Part shown: positions 33,243-44,912 of the stretch, piece by piece
Layout: each line of letters begins with the position of its first letter
How positions within the stretch are numbered: the stretch's first letter is position 1
Assembly (NCBI GenBank): GCA_029204225.1
Contig: MU831848.1
Coordinates: 1 to 64,000, forward strand
Direction: 5' to 3'
Origin: Diphasiastrum complanatum
Taxonomy: Eukaryota; Streptophyta; Lycopodiopsida; Lycopodiales; Lycopodiaceae
Length of the DNA stretch: 64,000 nucleotides
Made by a program: the position numbers and the translations under genes
Notes under the pieces: generated by a model
What the model saw: only the letters and a program-made list of their open reading frames with translations
Databases searched by the model: none
Told to the model about the DNA's origin: nothing

Positions 33243-35140
33243 ATAAGTAGGAAGTTTGGAGCTGAGATAAAGAAATCTTGATTCTACACTATTCAGGCAG
33301 TAGTATAGTCAGGCGTCAGAAGGGTGAGAGCCAAGCCTTATAGGTTCAGTATGGCAGAAGCCGTATTGTACTACATGCAGCAAGAGGAGTTTCCTTGCCT
33401 AAGACCTTTTAATTAAGCAGTGGCAATGTTGTCTCTGTTGATTGTTCAGTCTGTAACTTTGAGTGTTCTACACTGGAATATGGAATGCAATTGAGCAGTG
33501 TTATTTTCTTGTATATGCATATTGTTGTGATGATTAACTTTGGGTTCTGTAACGGTGATGTTCTGTTAATTGATTGTTCTGCACTTTTGCAATGGAATGT
33601 GGTAGGAATGCGCTAATTAGCTTTAGGGAAATTGTTCTTTGTTTGTTAAGGGTTCTGTTTCCATAACTAGGACCAAGTAGTTAAGGGATTAAAACACCCC
33701 CTAGCACCTTTTTGGTTCTGTTGCCGATTTTGAATTTGAGGGGTGGTATACTCTGGAGAGGAACGAGTTTAGATTGTGGATAGAACTATCCTCAATGTCT
33801 ACAGGGGCTAGTAGTTCAAACTTGGAAAAATCTCCACTTAATTGTGGAATGGAGGCTGTCTCGATAGGACCGAACTCGGGCGGCCATATTCCAGTGCTTT
33901 AAAGGCAAGAAGCACCATGATTCTGACATGCATATTCATCAGTTTCTGGAGGTTTGTCAGGCGAACTGTGAAATGGAAGACATTCGAAAGTTGGAATTAT
34001 TTCCAACCATGTTGAAATGGAATGCTTTACAGTGGTATTCACAATATGGGTTACATGAATTCCAGATCTGGGATGAATTACAAAAGGGCATTTCTGAAAA
34101 GGTATCGGAAGGAGCACAAAGATGAAGAAATTCTAGATAAGTTGCAGGCTATCAAGCAGAAGCAAAAGGAGAATGTATTGGCTTATGTTCAATGCTTTAA
34201 GGTGTTGGAGAAGAGACTCCAGGAGCCACTTACGGATGCTAAACGATTCAAGTACTTTCATCATGGACTATATAAGGTTGTTCCATCTTTGCATGGTCAA
34301 GTTCTGGAGCATATTGTGGATGTCGTGAGGTAGCTAGAGGAAGAGAAAACTAGGAAGAAGTACCGGCAACATCAGCATGATGATTCATCTTATTCTAATT
34401 CGGACATGGGTTCAGAGTCTTCTAATTCTTCGAGCTTGGAAGAAACGTTCCAGGAAGCTTAAGAAGAAGGGAAAAGCTAGTGAACCACCACCACCAGCTA
34501 CTAAGGACGTTGTTACTACGGAGTTTCATTAGGGGAATATCCATTTTTGCCAAAATTGTAATCAAGAAGAACATTATATTAATGAATATCCCACTAGCAT
34601 GCGCTATTGTGCTATCTGCAATGCGTCTAGTCATTGGACGAATGACTGCCGGCGCTTGCAAGCGGTGCGAACCGCAGCGGCATTTGCGGTGCAAACGCAA
34701 CAACTACAACTACAACTACCGCAGCCCCAGTTGTAACATCCACAAGCACCGTAGTTGACGTTTAGTCATGATCAGAAGGAAGCCGAACAGTCCGTAAGCG
34801 ACCACAAGGTCGTCGATTATGGTCTCCATGCTGAACTGACCTCGGGCGGGGGGACGAAAAGTTGCGTTGCGGGATTGCGACATACACATAGTGGTATAAG
34901 GAGGAAGTTTGGAGCTGAGATAAGGGACTCTTGATTCTACATTGTTCAGGTAGCAGTATAGTCAGGCGTCAAAGTGTGAGAGCAGAGCCTTATAGGTTCA
35001 GTATGGCAGAAGCCGTATTGTATTGCAATGGAATGTGGTAGGAATGTGCTAATTAGCTTTAGGGGAATTGTTTTTAGTTTGTTAAGGGTTCCATTTCCAT
35101 AACTAGGACCAAGTAGTTAAGGGATTAAAACACCCCCTAA
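33243..35140 (+). mobile_element. gag-only gypsy-type element with direct terminal repeats
   Basis: A block with GGAAGTTTGGAGCTGAGATA, CCTTATAGGTTCAGTATGGC and ACCAAGTAGTTAAGGGATTA occurs at 33252-33705 and again, with an internal deletion, at about 34898-35140, ending CCCCCTAGCA and CCCCCTAACA. Between them only gag is encoded. The left repeat begins at the end of the copia LTR and is probably truncated. The purine-rich GGGCGGGGGGACGAAAAG (34845-34861) before the right repeat may be the polypurine tract. Confidence 0.65.
33890..34760 (+). pseudogene. gypsy-type gag with zinc knuckles
   Basis: Frames in order: DMHIHQFLEVCQANCEMEDI, KLELFPTMLKWNALQWYSQY (the W-A-x-x-W-Y core of retrotransposon gag), then in another frame FLKRYRKEHKDEEILDKLQA and LAYVQCFKVLEKRL. 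A Ser-rich stretch follows, then two Cys-rich knuckles, CQNCNQEEHYINEY (last Cys replaced) and CAICNASSHWTNDC (perfect C-x2-C-x4-H-x4-C). Several frame breaks. No protease or RT follows before the right repeat. Confidence 0.8.
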
Positions 35141-35149
35141 CAGTTACCA

Positions 35150-35370
35150 ATGAACTTCTCAAGGAAGCTGGTAAGTGTACTTCATGAAAGGATGCTTGGG
35201 ATTCATTGAAGAAGCTTTATGAATCCAAGTCTACATCTAGAGTGCTGACTCTAAGAAGACAAATCTTTCAAAGTTTTCAAAAGAATGAAGAGAGTCCAAA
35301 TATTTTTGTTTCAAGAGTGAAGGCTTTGAATGATGAGTTTGCTTGCATTGATGTGCGTTTTTCACACTTT
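35150..35370 (+). pseudogene. copia gag (UBN2-type) fragment
   Basis: Reads WDSLKKLYESKSTSRVLTLR then RQIFQSFQKNEESPNIFVSR and VKALNDEFACID. It resembles the gag scrap at 6810-7061, so the two probably belong to one copia lineage. No LTR adjoins it. Confidence 0.8.
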
Positions 35371-35719
35371 TGATAAAAATGCGACAATTGGTCTAAAATG
35401 ACCCAGAACTTCATTTTAATCGACCTTCGGCATTTTCACCACATACTCAGAAAGCCGACACTTTGGGGTATCCATATGCAAGCCAAGGGCATGGCAAACT
35501 ATCGGGCATGGACAAACTATCGGGACCTTAGCTGGTCGGGCATGAAGATTCAAACTGTCACGCTCCACCGCCGCCATACAACGTTAAGAAAAATGCAGTT
35601 AATGGATGTTTAGCTAAACTTTTAGCTAATCAAATCTTGTAATCTAATCTAGTATGATATATGTATTGGATCATAGCATATTGATATATAGAAGAGCGAG
35701 TTGAACGCAACACTTAGTG
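35371..35719. other. spacer, no gene seen
   Basis: Short unclassified sequence. The true 5' end of the next LTR may lie here, because the second LTR copy is too diverged to mark it. Confidence 0.4.
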
Positions 35720-36151
35720 AGGTGTGTATCAAGGAAGCAATATAGTTCTAGCAGTAGCTAGTTCATTCGTGAGAGCACACCTCTCTTACGCCGACGCCTT
35801 GATCTATAAAACAGACAGCGCTCAAATGGAATTATTGATGTATACTCGATTTTGGATAATACAGATGAGTTACAGTTTTCTGTTCAATGTGCACAATCTC
35901 TAAATATTGCGATGCTTTTATCAGTATATATATTTCTGTTGTCATTAGACATTACCTACTGTTTAGAAATTCATTATCAGATTAGCAATAGCTATCTGTT
36001 GTTCGGAGGATGACTGATTACGGTTTGAAGCAGTAGCTTCATCTGACAGATCAGTTCCATCTTAGCTCAAGCTGGAATCGTCGCTTGAGCCAAACTCGTT
36101 GAATTCAAACAGTGACAGAAGAGCGGCCAGATCAACCAAAGATTCCAACAG

Positions 36152-36163
36152 TGATATCAGAGC
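36152..36163 (+). other. tRNA primer-binding site (one mismatch)
   Basis: TGATATCAGAGC, one base after the LTR end CCAACA. Confidence 0.75.
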
Positions 36164-36233
36164 GTGACACGTTAATCAAACCTGAAAATTCTCAGAGCCG
36201 TTTAAGATCTATCACAACAACAATTTATCAACC

Positions 36234-36990
36234 ATGGCTTCTATTCACAGCATCCAATCAAAGATATGCACGGTACTTGAAGTAGACGGGTCAAACTTAT
36301 TGGCCTGGAAAGTGAAGACATCGCTCATCCTAAGAGGAGAAGCATTATGGCACCGAAGATATGCCAGCCGTCATAGGCAAAGAACTTTGAGAATAGAAAG
36401 AGAAGAACGACAAAGCAGTAGTTGTCATCTCCTCTTCCATCGAAGACAACATCACCCTCAACCTTGCAACAATCTCTAACACCAAAGAGATGTGGGATAC
36501 TAGCTGACAGAAAGACTATCAAGTGTAAGTGGGTCTACAAGCACAAGTGTGGACCTGACGGCAATGTATTGAGATACAAAGCCAGGCTAGTTGTGAAAGA
36601 CTTTTCATAGAAGTATGGCATTGACTATACCGAGCCTTTTCTCTTGTTGTGAAGCACACATCTCTACGCATATTATTTGCATATGCGGCTGCCTACAATC
36701 TGAAGATCCACATTGTAGACGAGAAGACATCATTTCTACATGGTGTACTCGAGGAAGAGGTCTACATGGACCAGGACTTAGAATCTGCTTTGCACAGGAA
36801 CACAAATCATGCTACACAATAACACAGACAGAAAATCACTCTCCTCAGCAAGCTCACATAGCAACTGTATTTCTCAAAATGAAATTACACTATACATATA
36901 GTTGTTCACTCAGGCAACCCATGCATGACCCAGGTTGCCGTTGGCGGGACGCGTGTCCCGTCAACTTGCCTCGTGGCGAGGCCAACTGAT
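36234..36990 (+). pseudogene. copia gag N-terminus fused to RT
   Basis: Gag starts MASIHSIQSKICTVLEVDGS then NLLAWKVKTSLILRGEALW; in a shifted frame it continues DKAVVVISSSIEDNITLNLA to TKEMWD. At about 36505 the sequence jumps to RT: TIKCKWVYKHKCGPDGNVLR, YKARLVVKDFS, KYGIDYTE, then frame-broken matches to FAYAAAYNLKIHIVDEKTSF. Everything from the gag zinc knuckle through integrase is missing. The RT is closest to the fragment at 59586-59849. Confidence 0.85.
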
Positions 36991-37639
36991 CCTTATCCAC
37001 TAACAAGACCCACTTACAGTCACACAGTGATTCTAACTTTAATTCTAACTCCAGCCACCAGGTTTCACCTACAAGTCATTTGCTAACTATGCTTGTCGAA
37101 TGCACAAAGGTGCATAACAAGGAAGCAATATAGTTCTAGAAATAGCTAGTTCATTCATGAGAGACAACACCTCTCTTACGCCGATGCACTGATCTGGGAA
37201 ATAGACAATGCTCAAACAAAATTATTGATGTATACTCGATTTTTGATAATACAGACGAGTTATAGTTTTCTGTTTAATGTGCGCAATCTCTGAATGTTGT
37301 GATGCTTATTCAATTTATCAGTAGATATATTTTCGATGTCATTAGACATTATCTGTTTCTCATAAATTCATTGTCAGATTAGCAATAGCTATTTGCTATT
37401 CAGAGGATGACTGATCGCGGTTTGAAGTAGTAGCTTCATCCGACAGATCGGCTCCATCTGAGCTTGGAATCGATGTTTGAGCCAGACCCGTTAAATTTGA
37501 ACAGTGCCAGAAGAGCGGCCGGATCGACCAAAGATTCCAACAGAGTAAAGCCTATAAGGTTTACAACTAAGCAAAATGTGTCACCGTCAAACTTAGAAAG
37601 TACCGTAAATAAATTACACGTTGATTATTGCTTATCTAA

Positions 37640-38370
37640 CTCTCTCTCAATAATCAACGTTTCACTTGGTCTAAGATCTATGCTATTCATGGAACATACC
37701 TCCATGATAGTATCACATTTTAGTATTGACAAGTATATAAGAAAAAAAAACTTTTTTGTTTACATAACTATTTCTATACCAAGCATAGTTCTAAAAGTCT
37801 CAAACTTGTCTTTACTTAAGGCTTTTGTGAATATATCAGCAAGTTGTAACATTGTAGAGCAATGCGTAACACTAATATTTCATATCGTAACTTTTCACGC
37901 ACAAAGTGATATTTTACTTCACTATGTTTAGTTCTTGCGTGAAAGACTAAATTTTTGGCCAATGGTATCCCGCTTTGGCTATCACTGAAGATAATAGTAG
38001 GGTGTGCTTGCTTTATACCAATGTCACTCAACAATCTTCGCAGCCATACAGCTTCTTGAGTAGCAGAACTTAATGCTTTATACTCAGCTTCTTTCGATGA
38101 AAGAGAAATAGTGTCCTGCTTCTTACTAGACTCATGAAAAACAACCATTTTCAAAATGGAAAGCATATCCAGTAGTTGACTTTCTATCATCTACATTGCC
38201 AGCCCAATCAGCATCAACGTAACCTTGTAATCCAGGTAAATTGTTTTGCTTTCCGTAAACCAAGCCAAGGTTGGGTGTGCCCTTCACGTAACTCAAGATC
38301 CTTTTCACTACTTTCCAATGATCCACAGTAGGTGATGACATGAATTGACCAATCAAGCTCACAACCCAGT
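37640..38370 (-). pseudogene. copia RT tail and RNase H
   Basis: Minus-strand SLIGQFMSSPTVDHWKVVKR, GTPNLGLVYGKQNNLPGLQG and YVDADWAGNVDDRKSTTGYA; after a frame break SSKKQDTISLSSKEAEYKAL, VWLRRLLSDIGIKQAHPTII, and FHARTKHSEVKYHFVREKL. A further shift leads into QLADIFTKALSKDKF near 37850-37800, the usual RNase H C-terminus. No LTR is recognised downstream. Confidence 0.88.
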
Positions 38371-39920
38371 AGTCGTAAGATAAATGTTGGAACTAAATCT
38401 AATCATGTGATGGCTATTCTATAGTTCAGTTGTAGTGTAGCGGTAGACCGATTCATCCACTTTCTAAGATCTACATAAAAACTTACAAATAAGAGTATAA
38501 AAGAAAAGAGCATACAAAAGGAAGAACACCAAGGCTTCCCAATTGGTGCTTGGAAACTAAACAACAAATTAATTAAGCTTGTTAAGGCTTCCCATCTAAC
38601 AAGCTAACTAACTAAACCAGAGCTTGCTAAGGCTTACCGAACTAGCAAACCTATTACTCTTAATCCTAACTAACACCCAAAGGGAAATGATAATAATGAT
38701 TGCGGCTAACTAAGCAATAAATCAACAAAAGCATGCCACAATGAAAAGCCTATGAAAAGGAGACAAGAGGAGGCCCGAGCACCTTCCCTCAAGCTATTCA
38801 CTTTCCAAAGGGAACACAAGGAAATAACAAAATAATCACAAGATGGCAATTTAGCATAATCTCAATGTGTTATTTACAAGGGAAATGCCTCTCTTCTTAT
38901 AGCAAGAGGGCCTTCCATAAGTTTTCCACTAACTTATGAGATTAGCCTTCTAACTTGTCATTCTAAGACTTACAACTTCTAACTTAGAAAACTTGATTCT
39001 CTAAACTTAGAACTTAAGTTAACTTAAAATCTTTTATTTCTAAGCTTAATAAGTTCCATAACCTAAGTCTAATCTTAAGTGTAGAACTTATTTTCTACTC
39101 ATGGTCTTATAACACACATGCCATGGTAGAAATTTATTAATAAGTACTCACACGTGGACTTACAATACACATGCCACGGTGTTTTATTTTTTTTTTTTAT
39201 CTTTTCGTTGCTAACATTATTCCCAATCTATTTATTGGATTGGTGGTCCCACACCAATCAAAGCTTTTTCATCCTGGATCGTTTGAGCTTCGTGGAGGCG
39301 AGATTGTTGTTGGCGTGTTTGGTAAATCTTTGTGCTGATTCTCTCCATCATCTACTAGCGTACTTTGGTAAGGAAGGGCCTTGGGGTATAGTAAGGTAGC
39401 ATACCTTACATAAATCCATGGGTCTTTCAATCATATCAACTTCATAGATATTTTGTAGGATAGTGTCTTCTAATAACCAACAACTTTTCTATTTTGTACT
39501 GACTTTGATATAAATAGGGCTCATGTAGCTCTTCATAATAATCTATGAGACCATAGAAAATTCTGAAATTGTGTAAGTTTCATCCTGTAGGTGCTCAACT
39601 TTTTTGAAGTTACATGTAAACCAATGTATTGGTTATTTATAAATTCATAACACGCTACTTTGTGAAATTTTTTGACCAAGTTCTAGGCCAAGATAATAGT
39701 TAGAATACCATCTTTAAAATTCTGAGATTATCTCATTGTGAGATATATTCTTATCAAATTCAAATAGTTCAATTATTGTGTTAATTTTTTCTTCAATGTG
39801 CTAATTTTTTAAAACTATCACAGTTGCGAAGTTTTAAAACAACATGTTTTGGTTAAGAGTTCTACAAAGCATTGATCTTCAAAAACCTACTTTCCTTAAA
39901 CAATGCAGCATATCCATCTT
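38371..39920. other. no gene recognised
   Basis: AT-rich; between 38535 and 38660 the phrase AAGCTTGTTAAGGCTTCCC recurs in variants (GCTTGCTAAGGCTTACC), suggesting decayed short repeats. Nothing else supported. Confidence 0.4.
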
Positions 39921-40038
39921 GGGTTCCAAGGGGGGCTTGAATCTGGGACCAGAGGAACTTTGGATGCCAAGCTAACCAATTGAGCCAACCCGGGACTAGA
40001 GGAACTTTGGATGCCAAGCTAACCAATTGAGCCAACCC
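39921..40038 (-). repeat. tRNA-like SINE head with duplicated 47-bp half
   Basis: On the minus strand GGGTTGGCTCAATTGGTTAG resembles a tRNA 5' half with an A box. It is followed later by GGTCCCAGATTCAAGCCCC, a B-box-like T arm, and GGAACCC pairing with the starting GGGTT. The first 47 bases occur twice in tandem (40038-39992 and 39991-39945) with one difference. It reads as a SINE or tRNA pseudogene, not a functional tRNA. Confidence 0.6.
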
Positions 40039-40997
40039 TCTCGAATAAAAGATGCAATACATAGAAGGAAACGTACTGTGGAAGGGACTGGGCACAAGTC
40101 ATTTTGCCCGATTCGGCTTTCCAAATTTTTTTTAGCCTCGCCCCAAAAATTCCAAACATCCTTACCGAGCAGAATGGCCTGTGCCCCCGGCCCCTTCCAT
40201 TGCGTAATGGATACCTTAAATTTTTTCACATGTACATTACGCAGCATAATAGGCAGTTTGACTTTGACCAACCACTATGAACGTGCCACATGGCAATTGT
40301 ATAGATGTTGTACAGACTGGCAACAAAAAAGTGCAAAATCTGCGTTTGAAAAATAGCACCTATTTTTTGCTTTTTAATCCGTTTAAAAGTGGGCATAATA
40401 TTCACAAGGTATCCATTACTGAGGTAACACAAGCACTAATAAATTAGTATCACTATGATAATTTAGTATCACAAATAATAATAAAAAAGATCTACAGGTA
40501 TGTTTAGCCTGCAGGTCACATGTATAAGCAGATGACATTAACTCTAGACCACTCAACATCAGCTACAATGATTTCAGATCTATGTAATATGCAGGCTGTG
40601 TATGGTTAAACTAGAAGGGAACATTCATAATTTATTTATACAAATCTATATGCCAACATCCAAGATCATACATATCCTGTGATACCAAATACATTATGGG
40701 TATAGAAATTTACATCATAATGTGGCCAGCAGCAACTGACCACAAGATTATGACACCAATAAGTGCCACCTTTCCCAAAAAAGCTACATTCAATGAAGCA
40801 TATGCTTATGATCTTCAACTAAGCTCTCTGCTCAACTTCTATATGTGAAAGCTTTCAAATAAATCAACATGAGAAATACATACACTCAGTTTCTTAGACT
40901 ATCATTTACATTTTCTTCATGTAGAAAACATTAAAGATTACTAATTTCTGTTTAGTTTCCCTCGGCATTGTTAGAATATATCACTAACATCTGCACT
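40039..40997. other. 3' flank of the cytochrome b561/DOMON gene, no gene
   Basis: AT-rich DNA after the stop codon of the minus-strand gene. It probably contains the 3' UTR; no unambiguous polyadenylation signal is assigned. Confidence 0.4.
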
Positions 40998-43148
40998 TTA
41001 TGGGCTCAACCTTTTGGATGAACTATGAGCATTGCCATTATAGTTGCCATTTCTTGAACCGTTATGAAAACCGTTTGTTACAGTACTCTGGCCAGCAGCT
41101 TTGACAGGATCGCTTGATTTTTTACTTCTGTGGAAGTAAGCTACCCATGTTATGACCTCCAAGATCAAACTAACAGCTCCCAAGGCGATTAAAATACCCA
41201 GATATGCATTGCGCCAAGAGCTCTTTGGCTGTAGAATATGAAGCCCTTCGAATATGTTTACAATGGCCAAAATGATTGTTGTGTAACCTAGTGTATGGTG
41301 AAAGACATTCCAGTAAGTTCGAACTTTGTGATCCTTTTGAGGCCGCATCAACAGCGAAAGAACCTGAATTGCAAAATCGATATAAGACATCGATAAAGGT
41401 GATCAAACCAATCAGCTAGGTGATCCTTTTAACAATCGTGCTTGCTGTAAAGAGAAGAACTATTATTGGATATCACTATTATATAAAAGGACAATATTTA
41501 TGGAAAAACTACAGCATAGCTAGTAAGACTAGGGACTATTTCTTTTGGGTTTGAGTGCAGCAACCTGTAAGGTCGCAAATGAGAATACACTGATGCCAAT
41601 GTTCCGATGCGTATGGTAAACAACTCCCTTGGAATAACTTCCAAGCCGAAGCCCAGTAGCCCAGCCAGCAACTCCAATAATGTAACCTGAACTTTGACAA
41701 AAAACATGTATATAGAACCATGCAGGATCTGCAACTTCAAAAGGGCGAAGATAACGAGCAGCGATCACGCCAAGGGGAAGTAAGATTCCCCATCCAACAA
41801 CATTGATGATGCCATGCCTCTGCAAGGGAAAAATACAGAATTAATCTCTCAAAACATTTCCAACTGGCTACCCAAGAATAAATAACTTGGCAAAGCCATG
41901 AACAGTATTTCTCCATAACTCAGTCCCGCCCAGAACGAAGTTAATGGAAAGTAATCAAATTAGAAGAACGATACTCAATTACGCAAGGATAAAGGAAGCA
42001 AGTGGCAAACCAAAGGGAGACTTATAGGTAATCTGTCTGTAATTGAACACGGATTTTATGGATAGTTCTAGCTCTGCAACATTAACAATGAAGACGTTGC
42101 AAACATCGCAATTTGGAAATGAGTTTGCAGAAGCACAGAGCAAAGCAACTATTTGTTTAATATGAGAATAGGATTGTTACGATACGGTCTTATTTGCTTT
42201 GAAGCCTGATACAATTATGTCTTCTAAAATGGCTGGTACAGCAGAAGATACGAAAAAGGAAATTGTGGAAGGGGTTATTTATATTATCTATAAACGTTTG
42301 GTGATGCTTTGCAAGTTATCTTATGTGCAATATGCATAATAACGCAGTGACCGCTTTTACCTTCTTGGAACAAAGGTTAAGGGCTCGATTTGTCACAAAA
42401 AGGCTAACAAACATCAAAATTGCAGAATACACTGTGTTTAATATTTCAGACATTGAAGGAAGAAACTGAGTAGATCGATGCCAAGAGAGTGTTGCGAGTA
42501 TAATTGACATGTACTTACGTTCTTAAGACGTTGATAAGGAGCTTGAACAGTCGCGACAGTCCCACTGGCCATATCTACCTTAAGAATACCTTGATCGGTA
42601 GGAGAATGAGGTTGTGGCTTGAAAGCAGTTATGCCAGGCCCTCTGTTCCACACATGATTCAGAACCGTCTGGTTAGGCTGAAGCTGTAGCACTGCAAAGA
42701 TCTTCATGAAACTGCCTGATATCTCCACAGCTCGATCCAACACCGTAAGATCAACTGGACTACAAGACGGAAGAGTACCAGAAAGAGTTGTCTCCGTCAA
42801 TTTGTACTGAAGTAGGTTGCTGCCATTAGAGGCCGAGAAGGCAACTAAAACATCTGATCCGTTCATGACAGGAGCTGGACCCAGATTTATTCCCCATCCC
42901 ACCCATCCAGAGGCAGAGGGCGCAGAAGCGGAGAAGGCCACCTCCAAAGTATTGTTCTCTGGAAACAAGGACCAAGCTAGAGATGCTCCTAGACTGCCAA
43001 GGTCTCGACATGTACCGAATGACTTTTGGTTCCGATTGAAGGTGAGAGAGCGTGCACAGGATTGTGCCAAGGATGGGGCACAATTAATTGCTAAGAAAAC
43101 GGAACAGAAAAAAATATATGCAGCAGCTCTGCTTGAATAATTATCCAT
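40998..43148 (-). CDS. cytochrome b561 and DOMON domain-containing protein
   Basis: Three exons: 43148-42519, 41819-41565 and 41363-40998, all joined in phase 0, giving 416 residues (usual family size about 390-410). Exon 1 encodes a hydrophobic signal peptide ([13 protein letters not shown], cleavage likely near residue 28) and the extracellular DOMON domain (about 45-190: [39 protein letters not shown]). Exons 2 and 3 encode the b561 core with haem-ligand candidates in RHGIIN (His212), WFYIHVF (248), YHTHRNIG (279/281) and NVFHHTLGY (317/318), and hydrophobic helices. The Asn/Gly/Ser-rich C-terminus is cytosolic. The family moves electrons from cytosolic ascorbate across the plasma membrane. 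Donor 1 is AAC|GTAAGT; donor 2, CAG|GTTGCT, is weak. Confidence 0.93.
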
Positions 43149-43344
43149 CGAAACAAGCAGCCTACTTGGAATTATTGATTTATGCTATTCAACTTCCACA
43201 GAAGTAAGTGTGAGGATCAACAAAGTCTTGGATTTCAAAGCCTGCTTTCAGAAACGAGCCTATATCACTCCAATTCAAGGAATAATCAGTTCTGATGGGC
43301 TACTTTTCAAACTGGATTATCACAGAAGCTCAAGCTAAAAGGCG
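43149..43344 (-). promoter_or_regulatory. 5' flank of the cytochrome b561/DOMON gene
   Basis: Sequence upstream of the ATG. No clear TATA box at the usual distance; the 5' UTR and core promoter may extend into the GA-rich region at 43.8-44.1 kb if a leader intron exists. Confidence 0.3.
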
Positions 43345-43420
43345 ATAGGACCTCTGGTGTAGTGGTGTAGGTTGGGTTTTCCTGCCCAGGTCGATCCCCG
43401 GGCCAAAGGCCTGTGTAGGA
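43345..43420 (+). repeat. tRNA-like SINE head
   Basis: GGACCTCTGGTGTAGTGGTG resembles a tRNA 5' end with A box (TGGTGTAGTGG), followed 28 bases later by GGTCGATCCCCGGG, close to the B-box consensus GGTTCGANNCC. The following sequence has no tRNA 3' end, as expected for a tRNA-derived SINE. Confidence 0.5.
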
Positions 43421-43854
43421 ATTTTAAGAAGGTGAGATGCCAAAGCTCTGTCACGTTCGAAGAGCTAAATCCAGACAGAGAAGTGACAATGCCAGGCTTC
43501 AGAATGCCTTCAACACACTTACTCGCATTACTGCGCCGCCAGCAGCAAAGGCAGCGGAGAGTATTTCTCACCAATTTCTTGAGGAAACACCCAACTCTAC
43601 CACTCAATCTCGAGCTGAACTAATTTGTGTATCAGAGCTGCCGAATTTAGCTTTAACAGAAATATGATCCGCACTAGTAATCCGCGTGTGGGCTCTAAAC
43701 AAGTACAAAAGTGAAGCTGCCCATCAATACTGTCAGATCGCTTGTAAGGAAACGAAAATGCAAGTGCGGAAAAACAAAGCAAACGGACAGGGGAATGAAA
43801 GCATGAAGGCATCAGCAGCACTCCTTTATTTATGCAATGCTACGATCCCACCCA

Positions 43855-43903
43855 CCCTCCTCGACTCCTCCTCCTCCCTCTCGCTCGCTCGCTCGCACCG
43901 CCA
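43855..43903. repeat. CT-rich / (CTCG)n low-complexity tract
   Basis: CTCCTCCTCCCTCTCGCTCG runs on into repeated CGCT, in a GC-richer neighbourhood (43.83-44.3 kb). Read on the minus strand it is a GAGA-rich tract upstream of the cytochrome gene, typical of plant 5' regions. Confidence 0.6.
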
Positions 43904-44754
43904 TGGCAAGACCACAAACATACATAAGAAATAAAAGGAGGCGGAAAGGAGGCTCTCGAGCACCGAGGCATCTCGCTCCCCAACACTCGATCGCCTATAC
44001 ATGTCCCGCTCCCAGACTGAGGGCGTGCGTGTAGGCCACTTGTTCCAATCTTGAGGATGGTATGTCGGATCGTACGATAGGGAAAGTCGTACGTGGGACC
44101 CACACGTAGGAGTATATTCATTTTGTCTGAGAAATGGACTTAAGACCCCTTTGGAACTGGAAAGGCCCTGCCCCCCCTGCGACTTGCGACCTGGCCGCTG
44201 GGCCAACGACCTCCACTAATGGGCCGGGGAGTCAGGCCGTTTCAGATCATAGGCCCACCAAAGTCACGCTAGGCACATGTGATGATATTACAGGTGTCGG
44301 TCCCGTCCTTGGAGCTTCAATAGTGGGTTAAGATTTCTTTTTATTTTGCTTCACATGAAAGACTACGACTTCAATGCACTACCACAAAAGGAAATTAAAA
44401 TTTTGGCAAGATTCATTACAAAACAGTTTTCACACATTGACGTACTTGTGTTTTGGTTTTAATTCAAATGACATAGGTAAATGTGATTTTTTTTTATTCC
44501 CTGGTTTTTGTGAGTACGACATCTGGCATTTAAAAATGAATTGCCTATTTTTCTACATTTTTGGCTACCTATTGCTTTTTCTTTTTCTTGACATTTTGTT
44601 AAAATATTTTCCTTTTCGGATTTGGGGGTGCTTCAATATGGAGAGTCTGACACCTGGGTTTTGATTTGTTCTGATTTTTGATTTTGGGTTTTCGTATTCC
44701 ATTTTCACGTGACTTGTCTTTCTCAGAGTGGTGGTTGTACTGCATCCCACTGTT

Positions 44755-44912
44755 TCTAGGTAATCTGCAGTTCATTATCCCATTTGTCAGATTGCAGCTT
44801 AATCTGCAGTTTATGATCCATTTGTAAGATTGCAACTTAACCTGCAGTTCGTTATCCCATTTGTCAGATTACAGCTTCGTCTGTGGTTCCTTATCCATTT
44901 CCCAGATTGCAA
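44755..44912. repeat. minisatellite, about 39-41 bp x 4
   Basis: Units share AATCTGCAGTTCATTATCCC and ATTTGTCAGATTGCAGCTT with length variation of a few bases. Four copies decay toward the right. Confidence 0.85.

Larger units (their letters stand above)
35720..37542 (+). mobile_element. internally deleted copia element
   Basis: Direct repeats 35720-36150 and 37108-37542 end in the same GATTCCAACA. The primer site TGATATCAGAGC (one mismatch to the initiator-Met type) follows one base after the left repeat. The 950-base interior carries a gag start joined to reverse transcriptase. The left boundaries are taken from the alignment and could extend outward. Confidence 0.8.

Noticed and set aside
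39921-40038. Functional tRNA gene
   Set aside because: The 5' half is tandemly duplicated and the arms do not form a complete cloverleaf with a plausible anticodon stem; a SINE head or pseudogene fits better.
42504-43140. Plus-strand open frames opposite the first exon of the cytochrome b561/DOMON gene
   Set aside because: They are antisense shadows of a well-supported exon and show no domain or codon preference of their own.
43826-44206. Minus-strand frame of about 126 codons upstream of the cytochrome gene
   Set aside because: It is driven by the GAGA-rich low-complexity tract and has no conserved motif; more likely 5' regulatory or leader DNA.
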